Source: Notospermus geniculatus
Taxonomy: Eukaryota; Nemertea; Pilidiophora; Heteronemertea; Lineidae
Assembly: GCA_002633025.1 (NCBI GenBank)
Contig: NMRB01000388.1
Location: 85,630-149,629 of the forward strand
Length of the DNA: 64,000 bases
Direction of reading: 5' to 3'
Shown here: positions 11,598 through 22,198 of the stretch, one piece after another
How positions within the stretch are numbered: position 1 is the first letter of the stretch
How the letters are laid out: the number at the start of each line of letters is the position of its first letter
Made by a program: the position numbers and the translations under genes
Notes under the pieces: model-generated
The model's input: the letters and a program-made list of their open reading frames with translations, nothing else
Told to the model about the DNA's origin: nothing
Database searches by the model: none

Positions 11598-12236
11598 NNN
11601 NNNNNNNNNNNNNNNNNNNNNNNNNNNNNNNNNNNNNNNNNNNNNNNNNNNNNNNNNNNNNNNNNNNNNNNNNNNNNNNNNNNNNNNNNNNNNNNNNNNN
11701 NNNNNNNNNNNNNNNNNNNNNNNNNNNNNNNNNNNNNNNNNNNNNNNNNNNNNNNNNNNNNNNNNNNNNNNNNNNNNNNNNNNNNNNNNNNNNNNNNNNN
11801 NNNNNNNNNNNNNNNNNNNNNNNNNNNNNNNNNNNNNNNNNNNNNNNNNNNNNNNNNNNNNNNNNNNNNNNNNNNNNNNNNNNNNNNNNNNNNNNNNNNN
11901 NNNNNNNNNNNNNNNNNNNNNNNNNNNNNNNNNNNNNNNNNNNNNNNNNNNNNNNNNNNNNNNNNNNNNNNNNNNNNNNNNNNNNNNNNNNNNNNNNNNN
12001 NNNNNNNNNNNNNNNNNNNNNNNNNNNNNNNNNNNNNNNNNNNNNNNNNNNNNNNNNNNNNNNNNNNNNNNNNNNNNNNNNNNNNNNNNNNNNNNNNNNN
12101 NNNNNNNNNNNNNNNNNNNNNNNNNNNNNNNNNNNNNNNNNNNNNNNNNNNNNNNNNNNNNNNNNNNNNNNNNNNNNNNNNNNNNNNNNNNNNNNNNNNN
12201 NNNNNNNNNNNNNNNNNNNNNNNNNNNNNNNNNNNN
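11598..12236. other. assembly gap, 639 N
   Basis: An unbroken run of N interrupts the mariner-like element, probably because the assembler could not resolve a multi-copy transposon. Open frames reported across it are artefacts. Confidence 0.98.
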
Positions 12237-12588
12237 CAGACGCAGTCATATTATCACAAACCAAGGTTAAATTCAGTTCATCACCATGCTGCCCTCAAAA
12301 ATCATACTGTCATCCTCGTAGCAATGAAAATCCTTCCACAAGCAGAAAGCTACCAGCAGATTTAATCTACGGTATGCAGGATTCCGTTGGGTCTGTCGTG
12401 ACATGATTCGACGAACTGTGGGCGTGAGAGCTCCGTAATGTGCATCAATAATCAAGTAGATTTTTTCAATTGAATTACGATTCTTCAGTCGAGAGGAATT
12501 TCAAATTGTGTGGAGAGGAAAGTGACACACACTTCAGGTGAAATTTTCATGAATGCACAGGGTGTCTCGAAGTATATGCCAGTGATGA

Positions 12589-12846
12589 AAGTCATTCTGC
12601 AGCAGCAAGGGTGCGGTAGAGGACTGCAAAGAAGTCATTCTGCAGCAACGAGGAAAAGGCACAGGACTGCCAAGAAGTCATTCTGCACCGACAAGGGAAA
12701 CGCACAGGCCTGCAAAGAAGTCATTCTGCAGCAACGAGGGATAGACACAGGACTGCAAAGAAGTCATTTTGCAGCAACAAGGGAAAGGCATAGGATTGCC
12801 ACGAAGTCATTTTGCATTGAACAGGGAATGGCACAATACAGCCGAG
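12589..12846 (+). repeat. 43-bp minisatellite, six copies
   Basis: Units start with AAGTCATTYTGC at 12589, 12632, 12675, 12718, 12761 and 12804, a constant 43 bp, and share AGCAACRAGGGAAAGGCACA and GGACTGC. A partial seventh AGAAGTCA follows at 12845. Because 43 is not a multiple of three, the open frame running through it reads the same unit in three frames in turn (VILQQ, SHSAAT, KSFC), which argues against a real protein. Confidence 0.95.
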
Positions 12847-13576
12847 AAGTCACACCAGCAAGTTGCCGCTGGAAAACCTGTTGAACATGGACCCTATTAG
12901 ACCATTTCCTCTAAGATTTCAAGCCATACATATGAGCATCAATAATTCAAGCATGGATCAGTTACGGGGTATTAGTCATACCCATGGCTACAATAACCGC
13001 ACGTCCCACCGCAGAGGACATCTCAGTGACCACAGAGAAGTGTCGGGCTCTGCCTTTCTCAATATAAGAGGGCAGATGTAATGATATTCTTCAATAAATC
13101 TCATCATTTTCATCAGTAAGCTGGATATTTTGGTCAAAAAGTGACAAGCTTCCTGAGATGATGAAGAATGTTTGCCACTTGAATAATGCAAATGCACAGA
13201 ATCTTATCCACCAAAGTTGTAATGTAGAGAGCAATTGAGGCGATGTAGGCGACAAGCCACAGCATGGGTTGCCTCCTGACAGAGAGCTTTTAATACATAG
13301 GTAAGTGTAGCAAAAGTTCCATGGGTCTAATAGCCAACAGTGGGTTGCCAATAACAGAAAAGTGAAGTCATTGCTGCTCAGCAGTTTGCAACCCTTTGAC
13401 ATATCAACCCTTTCTTGCCCTTCTTCTCTGCCTTATGAAGACTAACAACATCAAGCAGCAGGGTATCAGGTAAAGGTTACCGGGCTAGGCTTACAGAGCT
13501 GCAACACTCAGTTGTTTCCAGCACAGCAATTCATTTCGGACCTCAGCAATATGTCAACTTTGGCTCAAGGACAAGT

Positions 13577-13718
13577 CTGTGGCCCCATGCATGAATAGGA
13601 TAACCCACATTTTCAAACCTTGGGAGATAATTACATATAAGAAAGAGTATAATGTGGTAGGGTCAATTTTGTCAATTTCACCAAATGTGGGTTATCCTGT
13701 TCATGCATGGGGCCACAG
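13577..13718. mobile_element. MITE, 142 bp, about 35-bp TIRs
   Basis: The left end CTGTGGCCCCATGCATGAAT continues to AGGATAACCCACATTT; the right end is its inverse with one change (GAACAGG for GAATAGG). Both sides are flanked by AAGT (13573-13576 and 13719-13722), a possible 4-bp target duplication. No coding capacity. Confidence 0.85.
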
Positions 13719-13989
13719 AAGTGTTGTACCAATAAAGGATCGTCCAATACACAGCTACAGCCACCATTCCCCTAATATGCAAATGAACCAATAATGAAGA
13801 GTTATCCGGCTGTTTTACCGGCTGTTTTACGGGCACAGACTCATTATGTGCTTAGTTGATGACTTGTCCTGCCATCTTGGGGAACATTAAACTTAGTAAC
13901 AGCGCTGCAAAGTGCCAAAGGTAATTGAGATGGGCATAAAGTACATGCACAGAAATCTAGCTTCCGTCAGTAATGCAGAAGGACATATT

Positions 13990-14088
13990 GGCCCGTATTC
14001 TAGAAGCCTCCTCAACTCTAAGGTCCACTTTAAGCTTTTGTATTCTGCCCTGCAAACAATAGTTAAGGAAGCTTCTAGAATACGGCCC
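13990..14088. mobile_element. MITE, 99 bp, GGSCCGTATTCTAGAAG ends
   Basis: The left end GGCCCGTATTCTAGAAGCCT pairs with the right end, which reads GGGCCGTATTCTAGAAGCTT on the minus strand. The arms continue imperfectly into CCTYAACT. The element is too short to code. No clear target duplication was seen. Confidence 0.75.
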
Positions 14089-15181
14089 TAAGTCACTTTT
14101 GATTGCCTTTGGTTGATCACTGTGCCTTAATTCGAACAAATATTGCATTAGATGCAGATCAAGCGGATTCAGTAATAACAAATTTCGAATTTATAATTTA
14201 CAATGGAAACAAACCAAAAGAAGAACGAACAAAAAGACTTCTCCACCTGTCTAACCTCAGCGACAAACACGAGAGAACAAACCCATCTAATAACGTCATC
14301 AAATAACCGTGCTGTGATGGAGCAAGACCCGGTAATTGAAATCTGACTCAAAGCAGGTAATGGAAATGACCGACTCTTCAAGGGAGCTGAAGATACAAGT
14401 TGACATTTTGCAAGAGGAATGTACAGGAAATGAAAGTGAAAGAAAGCTTAGAATCTAATTAGTGACGAAGGCAAATTACATGTTGTGTTTTTGTCAACCC
14501 CATCAAAACCACATACTTGACTTGCAGCCTCGACCCGACAGTGGTTTTCCGCATTTGTCGCAGTTTCCATCTCCAAGCGTCATGTTCATCCTTGCTTGTA
14601 GGACAAAAGATCGATTGACAGACATGCAAAAAGAAAGGCCTTTGAAAGAGCAGAACAGAAATGGGTCCAGGCCTTGTAGGGCTATAAACATACATTGCAT
14701 AATAACCATTGTCATTTTTAACAATGACATATAGATCACAGTGATGTTTCGAAAACTTTTCTTCTCATAACAAAATCGTCTTTCACGGCCGGTAGCCAAA
14801 ACGGTTCAACAACAATCAGCTCGTGACTCTGAACGACAGAGTTTTCAAAGACTTGTACAAGAGAATCTTTTGAGCTTCAGCAACAACCCAAGGAACTTTT
14901 GGGATCTTTTTCAGAATCAGTTCCGAAAAACACATCAACAATGATCAGAAACGAAAAGGAAAGAACATTCTGGAGATACGCCACCCTCTCATAAGATATT
15001 AATAATCAGATACAAATGCAATGAGGAACTGCCGAGGGCACAGACAAGAGAAAGATGTAGAAGAATTCTCAGAGCCAACCCTATGGAGGATGACAACTGG
15101 AAGAGATGACATAGAATATGACATGACCTGTAAAGGGCAGTGGAAACTGACGAGATGATGTAGGTATCCCAAATACAGGTG

Positions 15182-15359
15182 CAGTGGACCCTCCCTCAAT
15201 GGACACCGCTCCCAGGAGGACACCTTTCTATTCTGGACACCAAAATCCAGTCCCAAATTGATCATTTCTATTCATTTTAACCTCTGTAGTCAGGACACCT
15301 CTCAATTAAGGACAGCATCTGTTAGTACCAAAGGTGTCCTTAATAGAGAGGTTCCACTG
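15182..15359. mobile_element. pogo/Tigger-like MITE, 178 bp
   Basis: The ends are CAGTGGACCCTCCCTCAATG and, on the minus strand, CAGTGGAACCTCTCTATTAA, each followed inside by GGACACC motifs. CAGTGGAACCTC ends are typical of pogo/Tigger elements. The right end abuts TA; the left has CAGGTG between TA and the terminus, so a target duplication is unclear. Confidence 0.65.
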
Positions 15360-15921
15360 TATAAGTTATAACATTCAATTCCAGCACCTGTATCGCATCA
15401 TAAAAGATGTTTATGTAATTTAAATGGCAGTTTAACATCACCAAAATAAACCTTACAGCATTGCTTTCAATGCAATGTCAATTGCACCAAACACATTCCT
15501 TTATTTACACATTTGTGCTCCTTTCCATGTGATCAAACAAAAGGTAATGGTTCATTTCAAACCCCTCAGGTAAGCCACGAAAACACCACTAATTTTTGCA
15601 ATCAATGTCAAAACTACACACCAGAGGAGAAAATTGAATGGAATTCCACATGTTTACCCATGTCAATTGCACCAACTTCAACTCAACTAACTCGTTTCGT
15701 AAATTTGCATTCCAGAAGCTTATTAAATGAATTGTTTGTCTTCACATTTAGATCCTTGCCAAGTGGTATTACATTACAAGGTATGAGCTTGCCCATTAAA
15801 ATGAAGGGAAAGGCACAAGTAATGATCTGATAGTGCCAACTGAAAATTTCACAGCACTGTCTCAAGTAAAGATGTTTCAGGTTATGCCCATTACCTTAGG
15901 CATTCCCCCACATGAGTGTTT

Positions 15922-16075
15922 CAGGGGCAGTCCAGGATTTGGGAAAAGAGGGGGCACCCTGTGCTAGGAACATTGAAATCTGCACCAAATTCCAGAATTT
16001 CATGGTCAATTTTACCGATTTGTTGGCCAAAAGGGGAGTCGCACGCCCGGTGCGCCCCCTCTGGATCCGCGCCTG
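15922..16075. mobile_element. MITE with GGATCC-type ends and TGTTT flanks
   Basis: The left end begins CAGGGGCAGTCCAGGATTTG and leads to GAGGGGGCACC; the right end on the minus strand begins CAGGCGCGGATCCAGAGGGG and leads to GCGCACC. The 5-bp direct repeat TGTTT flanks both ends (15917-15921 and 16076-16080). Such ends occur on hAT-like elements in invertebrates, but hAT duplications are usually 8 bp, so the superfamily is open. Confidence 0.65.
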
Positions 16076-16611
16076 TGTTTACTCGTGCCTGTTGTTTTCT
16101 AAGGCTGTGTTGCTCATAAGCCAACTTGTGGGAAAGACTATTGTGTGGAGTAGCACCAAGAGAGTCCGAAACCTCATTTCCCAGATGGTGAAATCCACAA
16201 CCACAAAGTCTCGTAATCCGACAACTAGATGCATTTTTACACAGTGAAATCAATGCTTCTGTGGGAGGCAATCTCATGTTCTGCGTACATCAATGTGAGT
16301 AGCTCTAAAAAAGCTAGTTTTTTAACAGATGTGGAAACAGGATTTCTCTAGCTTACCCGTCATACAACATCGAACAGGATGGCAAAAATTACTTTGTAAT
16401 TGTACAGTTAATTGGAGCGTTATTATAGATAAATAAACTCAGGAGGTTTTCAAAGCGTGTTGCATACAAAGAGATGACTCGGATTATCATGAAAGTTAGC
16501 AGTAATCTTTGAACGAAGGGGCTGGGAAAACATGAGGGACAACATTGCCTATCACGGTAAGTAAAGCAAGTGGGAACAGACATAACAGAGTAGTTGGCAA
16601 GGTAAACACTC

Positions 16612-16636
16612 GTTTCCATGTCATCACCATGGAAAC
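16612..16636. repeat. 9-bp perfect inverted repeat
   Basis: GTTTCCATG and CATGGAAAC face each other across seven bases. It could be a protein-binding palindrome or a small hairpin; no neighbouring gene suggests a role. Confidence 0.6.
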
Positions 16637-18984
16637 AGGCAGCGAATCAGAATGCTAACACCTGACTAGTCAACATCTAAGGTAGCAAGTCAGCGGTAAA
16701 TGGTGATTGAAGTCGATTGCTCGACAGCTATATTAGTGGCTAAAAATTATGTTGGAGTCACACTTAGAAGTGTATAATAACAGTAGCTTTTGTTACAAAA
16801 CATGAACAGAATATCCTGGTGTGAAAATTGTGAGAAAAACCACCTAATGGCTCAGAAATCCATTTGACTTGCCCTTGACAGCAATAGCTTTACCATGGTA
16901 TTAATGCGTTTATTTTCTATTACATGTGGATTTATGGGAATTTGCAGAATATGGCAGTGCGGCATTCTGATCAGTCATCCGGAGAACTGACAATGAAAAT
17001 GAAAATGACAATCTTCTTTCTCAATATCTTTAAATAGTTCTGAATCCAGGGATACAGTTCCTTGTAGGATTGTCTGCTAATCTGGCAAAAGATTTCGAGG
17101 GTACCAGAATACATCTCTACACTCCAAGCAATAATCTTAAATAATTCAAGATAGAGGTCTATAATACTCTTCTCAGAGACAAGGCACAAGATTGTTGACA
17201 GACACCCCTTGCCTTCAGGCAAAGAACACACAGCGAAAAAGATGTGTCACAGCAAAGAATATGGATATTGGCCAGACTCGATATAATCTCGATAGTATGT
17301 CGATAAATCGATGTCTTTAAGAGCACATGGGTATAATCATCCAACAGCAGCAGCAGCATGATCTCTAGGCACATACTCACAATTCTTTGTCTAATTCATA
17401 AGACACTAACATGGAAGCCATATTCAACTAAAACGACTCCTCTACTTGAGTTTTCTTGTTCAAATTGGCTGCCAATGGCCACTTCACAACTGGTGACATA
17501 CGACAGCCAACATGTATAGTTTTAACGGATGAGCTGCCCACAGACCCAACTTTCCCCAGAAAAGTCTCGTGTAGAGGAGCACCTGAAATTCTGATTCATC
17601 TGACTGAGAAATTTCAAAGTCACTTCAGGTGAGTTTCCTGAAAGTTGCTTCATTTCCCAATTCTGAAGGCACTCCAATCGTTTGGCCAACTGTCCAGCTA
17701 AACCAACAGGCAACTAATAACGAAAATATTGCGAATAGTCACAGCCTGATAAAACAGGCTAATGGTGATTTTCCGATTAGGACGATTGGGAAGGTGGACG
17801 TGACACAATTGACTAAAATATTCAGACTGGCTGGGGGATATTTGCGCCAGCTATACTGAGTTTATTTGGGATTACTCATAGGTCCATGCTAGTAGTAAGG
17901 TTCTGAGAGTGTTGTGATGGACATGGCATCCCATCACAAAGATCTCAAGTTGAAGGGGTCTCACTGACAGTTGATAAGGCCAAAATTGGAACTAGACCAG
18001 AAAAGGCTCAGCCCACGTGACATGGAAAATCGTCAGACTGTGTGAAATTAATCCTAGCCAATTTCAGAGCTGCATCTAAGCGTAAGCAGCTGCCTTCTTA
18101 AACATGAACATTCTTTTTGTATATGTGCAACGATGATTGAGCCTACAGTACCGGCACCTTTGTTCTGCTGGTAGTGTATGCCAGGGAAACTAGAGGCTCA
18201 ATGAAAAGGACAACAATGAATGTAACCCCATCTGAGAGAAAAAAATTATCAAAAATTTTGCTGCTACACAGAACAGAATATCATTCATGGCTTCTCTTTG
18301 AAAAAAATTTTGATAAAAATTGAACCCATACAGATTGGAAGATGTGGGGATAAGACTACTCAAGGGTTGTGACATCGCTCCGCCCTCCGACTACGCTCGC
18401 ACAAATCCTTGACGAACTTCGCTGTGGGAAGCTGGATAAGACTTGATTGGCGTAGGTGTTGAGAAGCCAGGCTCATATACAATGCAAGACAAATGGACCG
18501 GATTAATATTTTCCAGTTTAGACTAAGTACATCAGAGAACATGTCAAAGGAGTGGTGAAACCATTCCATACCATCTTGCACTGAATTAGGAACGCATTTT
18601 ATCTATCAGACAATGCATTGATGCACATGCCATTAATGTCAAATAAGTTGGAATGAACGATATTGGAAATCGATGATCATCTCTGTCCTTTTAACCAATA
18701 GGATTTATCGATTGAAAAACATGAGACGTAACAATTGTTTGGTATTGATCAGCGCCAAGAAGAGGTGGATCAAAGTGCTTGAGGTGTTTCGCAGGCTACA
18801 CCCACACAGTTGAGTAATCATCTATTGTTGTAGGACTTCGAGTCGTGAAGAGAGGCAGGAGGGTTCCCAATGGTGGAAGGAAATCATTACCTACTTGTCG
18901 CTTCAAAATCAATGACCAACACAATGCAATGTGCAAAACAAAATGCCGAGGCATCTTTGAGGCATTATGGTAAGTTCAGAAACT

Positions 18985-19310
18985 GTTGTAAAGAAATCTC
19001 TTTTGAGTTACTTAGAGTTAGTTCCAATAGTTTTGTAGTGACATTTCCTAAATGGGAATGAAAGGTGTCAGAAAATGAAATGGAAATGGAACCAATGCGT
19101 TCCCATAAAGTTTCAGAGCTACACTAAGCTGGCAGGCTTATCCACCTGTAGCAGAAGAGAAAACGCTCAGCAACCTTTGTAAATGAGATCTTTTTAGAGT
19201 TATTTAGGGGTAGATCTCGTGGGTATGTAGTGTTTAACAATGAAATGGAACCAACACATTCCCATAAAATTTCAGAGCACTAAGCTGCAGGCTTATCCAC
19301 CTGTAGCAGA
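18985..19310 (+). repeat. diverged tandem pair, about 170 bp per unit
   Basis: Both units contain GAAATGGAACCAA followed by TTCCCATAAARTTTCAGAG and GCAGGCTTATCCACCTGTAG, at about 19079-19155 and 19240-19310. Upstream parts (CTTTT-GAGTTAYTTAG) also align. Indels between the units suggest an old duplication. Confidence 0.7.
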
Positions 19311-19557
19311 GAAAGAAGGGAAAAAACGGCAGTGAATCAGCGGAAATGCATTAGGATGATTAGCCAGCCACAGTGGAATCAGCCTCTTAAAGACCCACAA
19401 GGCTATAAACCACAAAGAAACAAGGGTATCGGCTACCACATGATGAAACCAGCCATTCAGAACGAAACAAGTGGTATCAAACGGCATTAGGAGGGGGATT
19501 TCATTAAGCATTTAAACGGCTTCATCCAACCTGAATACGAAGGAGTGTCAGTGCACA

Positions 19558-19740
19558 TTGAATACAAGACTTACTGGAATCGCATCAAATTGCCATCGAT
19601 CAGGCGGGCACTACTCAACTGTGATGTATACCTCATTCGCGATTGAATTAGTTAATAGAGTTGAACAACGGCAGACGTTACCAAGTCCAACTGATAATAG
19701 GCATCGAACTCTAGCATACGCTGATGACTTTGTTCAGTGA
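19558..19740 (+). pseudogene. possible reverse transcriptase fragment
   Basis: The frame includes SGGHYSTVMYTSFAIELVNR and, some 20 residues later, LAYADDFVQ before a stop. The spacing and the YADD box resemble the palm region of reverse transcriptases, where a GG-YS-V-- helix precedes the catalytic YADD. No upstream RT motifs or downstream thumb region were found, so this is at most a decayed piece of a retroelement and may be chance. Confidence 0.3.
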
Positions 19741-19853
19741 AAGCAGTGGTAATGAATCTCAAAGTGAGGAATTACAAATGAGAAGTGTCGATTCAACTAT
19801 CACAAACCTAAGGACAATGATAACCTTGCATCCATAATATTTTGTGCCAAACA

Positions 19854-22146
19854 CTAACGGTCCATTTCACATGGTCAGAAAGTCTGATCAAAAGATGACC
19901 AAGTGAAATGGGCTTCAGATGTAACAAGATGCCTGTAACTGACACCACACCAATTGAATACTTCCAGGAGATGTTCTGGCATCTTTGCTGTCTCAGAGCA
20001 ATTACCACAGGCAAGCAGTATCACAATATACAATACACAAAACTGGAGGCGTATATCTCTGGTGAGGGGCCTTGGAAAAACTAGTGCCATCCGTAATTGG
20101 CGGAAAAAGTGTCAAACTAATTAATACAACTCGCTGAATGACAGTACCCTCGGGCGATGGATTAATCTCATCAGCCCGTCGTGAATTCGCCCATAAAATT
20201 AAGCATACCCAATGAATTAAAGTCTGTAAAGTTCCAATCTAATTTTAAATTACAGTTCACTTCCTAACCCAATACGACAAACCCATCTAAAGTTTTCACT
20301 TCTGTGTCAAACACCCGGTGGCCTTCACTGAAACACAGCGTTGGATGAGACGATGTTGCCAAGTTTGTTCCAATGCCTTGATACCTAAAAGTCACCCACG
20401 GTTGACATCTTCCAATTGGTGTTGTTCACAACAAGCATCTGCTTCACAGACAAATGAACAAGAAGAGAACACAGAGTCAAGCTATCTGCTTGGAGATCGG
20501 TGTTCTGTGTGGAGAGTGCATGTTTGATACCTTTTCTATTCCAATGAAAACATCATCCATCTGAAGTTCACTTTGCTTCCAAGGAACTCATCAGGTGACA
20601 GTAATCAGTTCCATCAACCCTAAAACTAAAGTTTCTCTATATTCTTGTTTCCAATTGGAGAAAAGTCATTAGGAATGCCATCAAGGTATCCATGAAGAAG
20701 ACACGGCCATAAAAACGGCTCCCGGAAAAGACAACTTTTCAGGCAAGAGATAAGCTTACAACGCTTCAAAGGAATCCCAAAGCAACAAGAAACAAGCTAA
20801 GAATTCTTCCATACAATTCCCAAGTGACCTGGATTCCCTTGGCAAGGTAATTACATCTGCACATACAGCCATCAGCGGCAGTTAACTGACACCACTTTAC
20901 CATTTTTCCTCAAGGCTGATTAGCAGATGCAGCAGCCCATCGATAAAAGCATTTATTTGTCATGAAAAAATGAAATTTGTTTCCTAAGGAGTTGCGTGTT
21001 TTCTTGTAGTTGCAATTTTTGCGACCTTTCAGTAAACGGTAACTAATTGGACAGGGTATGATATCATTGTCACATAGATTCTATGGAACAATTTCACACT
21101 GAACAGTTAAGACTAAGGAGATGAGCTGTGGCAGAAGTCCACATGGATTCTTGCTACATGTAGGTTCTTGTTGCTTTGAGTTTGTCGTCCTTGATAGTTT
21201 CAAAGGACCCAATTCCCACTCCAAGTGTCACAGGTTTTCCATTTCTCAAGAGAACGATTTCAAAGTCAAAACGACTCGTAGAGTGGTTTCATGTGCTTGG
21301 AACGATTTCACCCCAGGTCCATTGACCATGATACCTAGATCTCCCTTGTGGTGGTCACCTTACTGTAATTCAAACTTTGGCCTTCAAAGCAATGTTAATC
21401 AAGAAATTCTAATACGGCCCCCAAATAAAGGAAAGCCATATTCGAAGATCTTGTACCCTACATGTATGTCAACAAAAATAGCATCTTCTCGAGGCATGCA
21501 AGAGATTTTTGACTGTTTTTGCTTTCAAAAGAATTGATTTGTCAAAGAAAGTGCCATTCTGTCTCTCATGCTCTTGGAGTGCTGAACGATGGGCCTGCCA
21601 AGGATGGCTTAGTGACCGTATCGGTAGCATTATTGCAGAAATTGAATCTTCATGTTGCGGCTAGAGCAACCATGTTTCACCAGCTGGTACACCAGTTTGC
21701 AATCATTGCAACAAGGTTGGGTAAACCTTCTCAATATCAGGATGTCTTTTGCCACACAACGGAAGATCATTGGTCATTTTGCGTTGGGGTGGCTGAGCAA
21801 AAAGGCCACTGACCAAATGGAGAAGACGAGACAAATTTATTACCAGTACATGGGTAGAGATAGGGATGGACTAGTCTGTAAGGATCTAATACAATGACCA
21901 AGATACCTAAGTTTGCTCTTACAGCGGCAACCGATGATTCAAATGTGATACTAATGTTCAGCAACATACTTCGCCCATAACTGTAGCTACTGAGAAAGAT
22001 CCTCGTTGCGGTGAATACTGAAGAAGGCGAGCATTGATCCATCTGTCGATCATGTCGCCAAGCTCAGGCCATTAACTCCCAAAAGCCGAAGTAAATCAGT
22101 CTCATATCGAAGTAGTTTAGCACAGAGGATTAGCTGCATAGGATCA
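19854..22146 (+). repeat. tandem duplication, copy 1 (2293 bp)
   Basis: This segment starts CTAACGGTCCATTTCAC and ends GCTGCATAGGATCA; it recurs at 22199-24873 with only scattered differences. No recognisable gene lies inside. Bases 19862-19911 can form a hairpin (CCATTTCAC-AT-GGTCA facing TGACC-AA-GTGAAATGG). This copy lacks the 376-bp insertion seen in copy 2 and so shows the empty target site, CTTCCAATTGGTG near 20413. Confidence 0.95.
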
Positions 22147-22198
22147 AGTGCTGGACTAAAATGCATTTTAGCGTTAAAACAGCTTTGAAAATTTGGGC

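Noticed and set aside
11569-12270. Long open frames on both strands
   Set aside because: They consist almost entirely of N from the assembly gap.
12273-12455. Minus-strand frame beside the gap as a transposase N-terminus
   Set aside because: No convincing helix-turn-helix or DDE motif could be recognised.
12510-12884. 124-codon open frame with apparent peptide repeats
   Set aside because: It is the 43-bp minisatellite read in successive frames; no start, splice or domain support.
21519-21812. 97-codon frame kept in both copies of the tandem duplication (also 24246-24539)
   Set aside because: Most differences between the copies change the amino acid and few are silent, so there is no sign of purifying selection; it is open because the duplication is recent.
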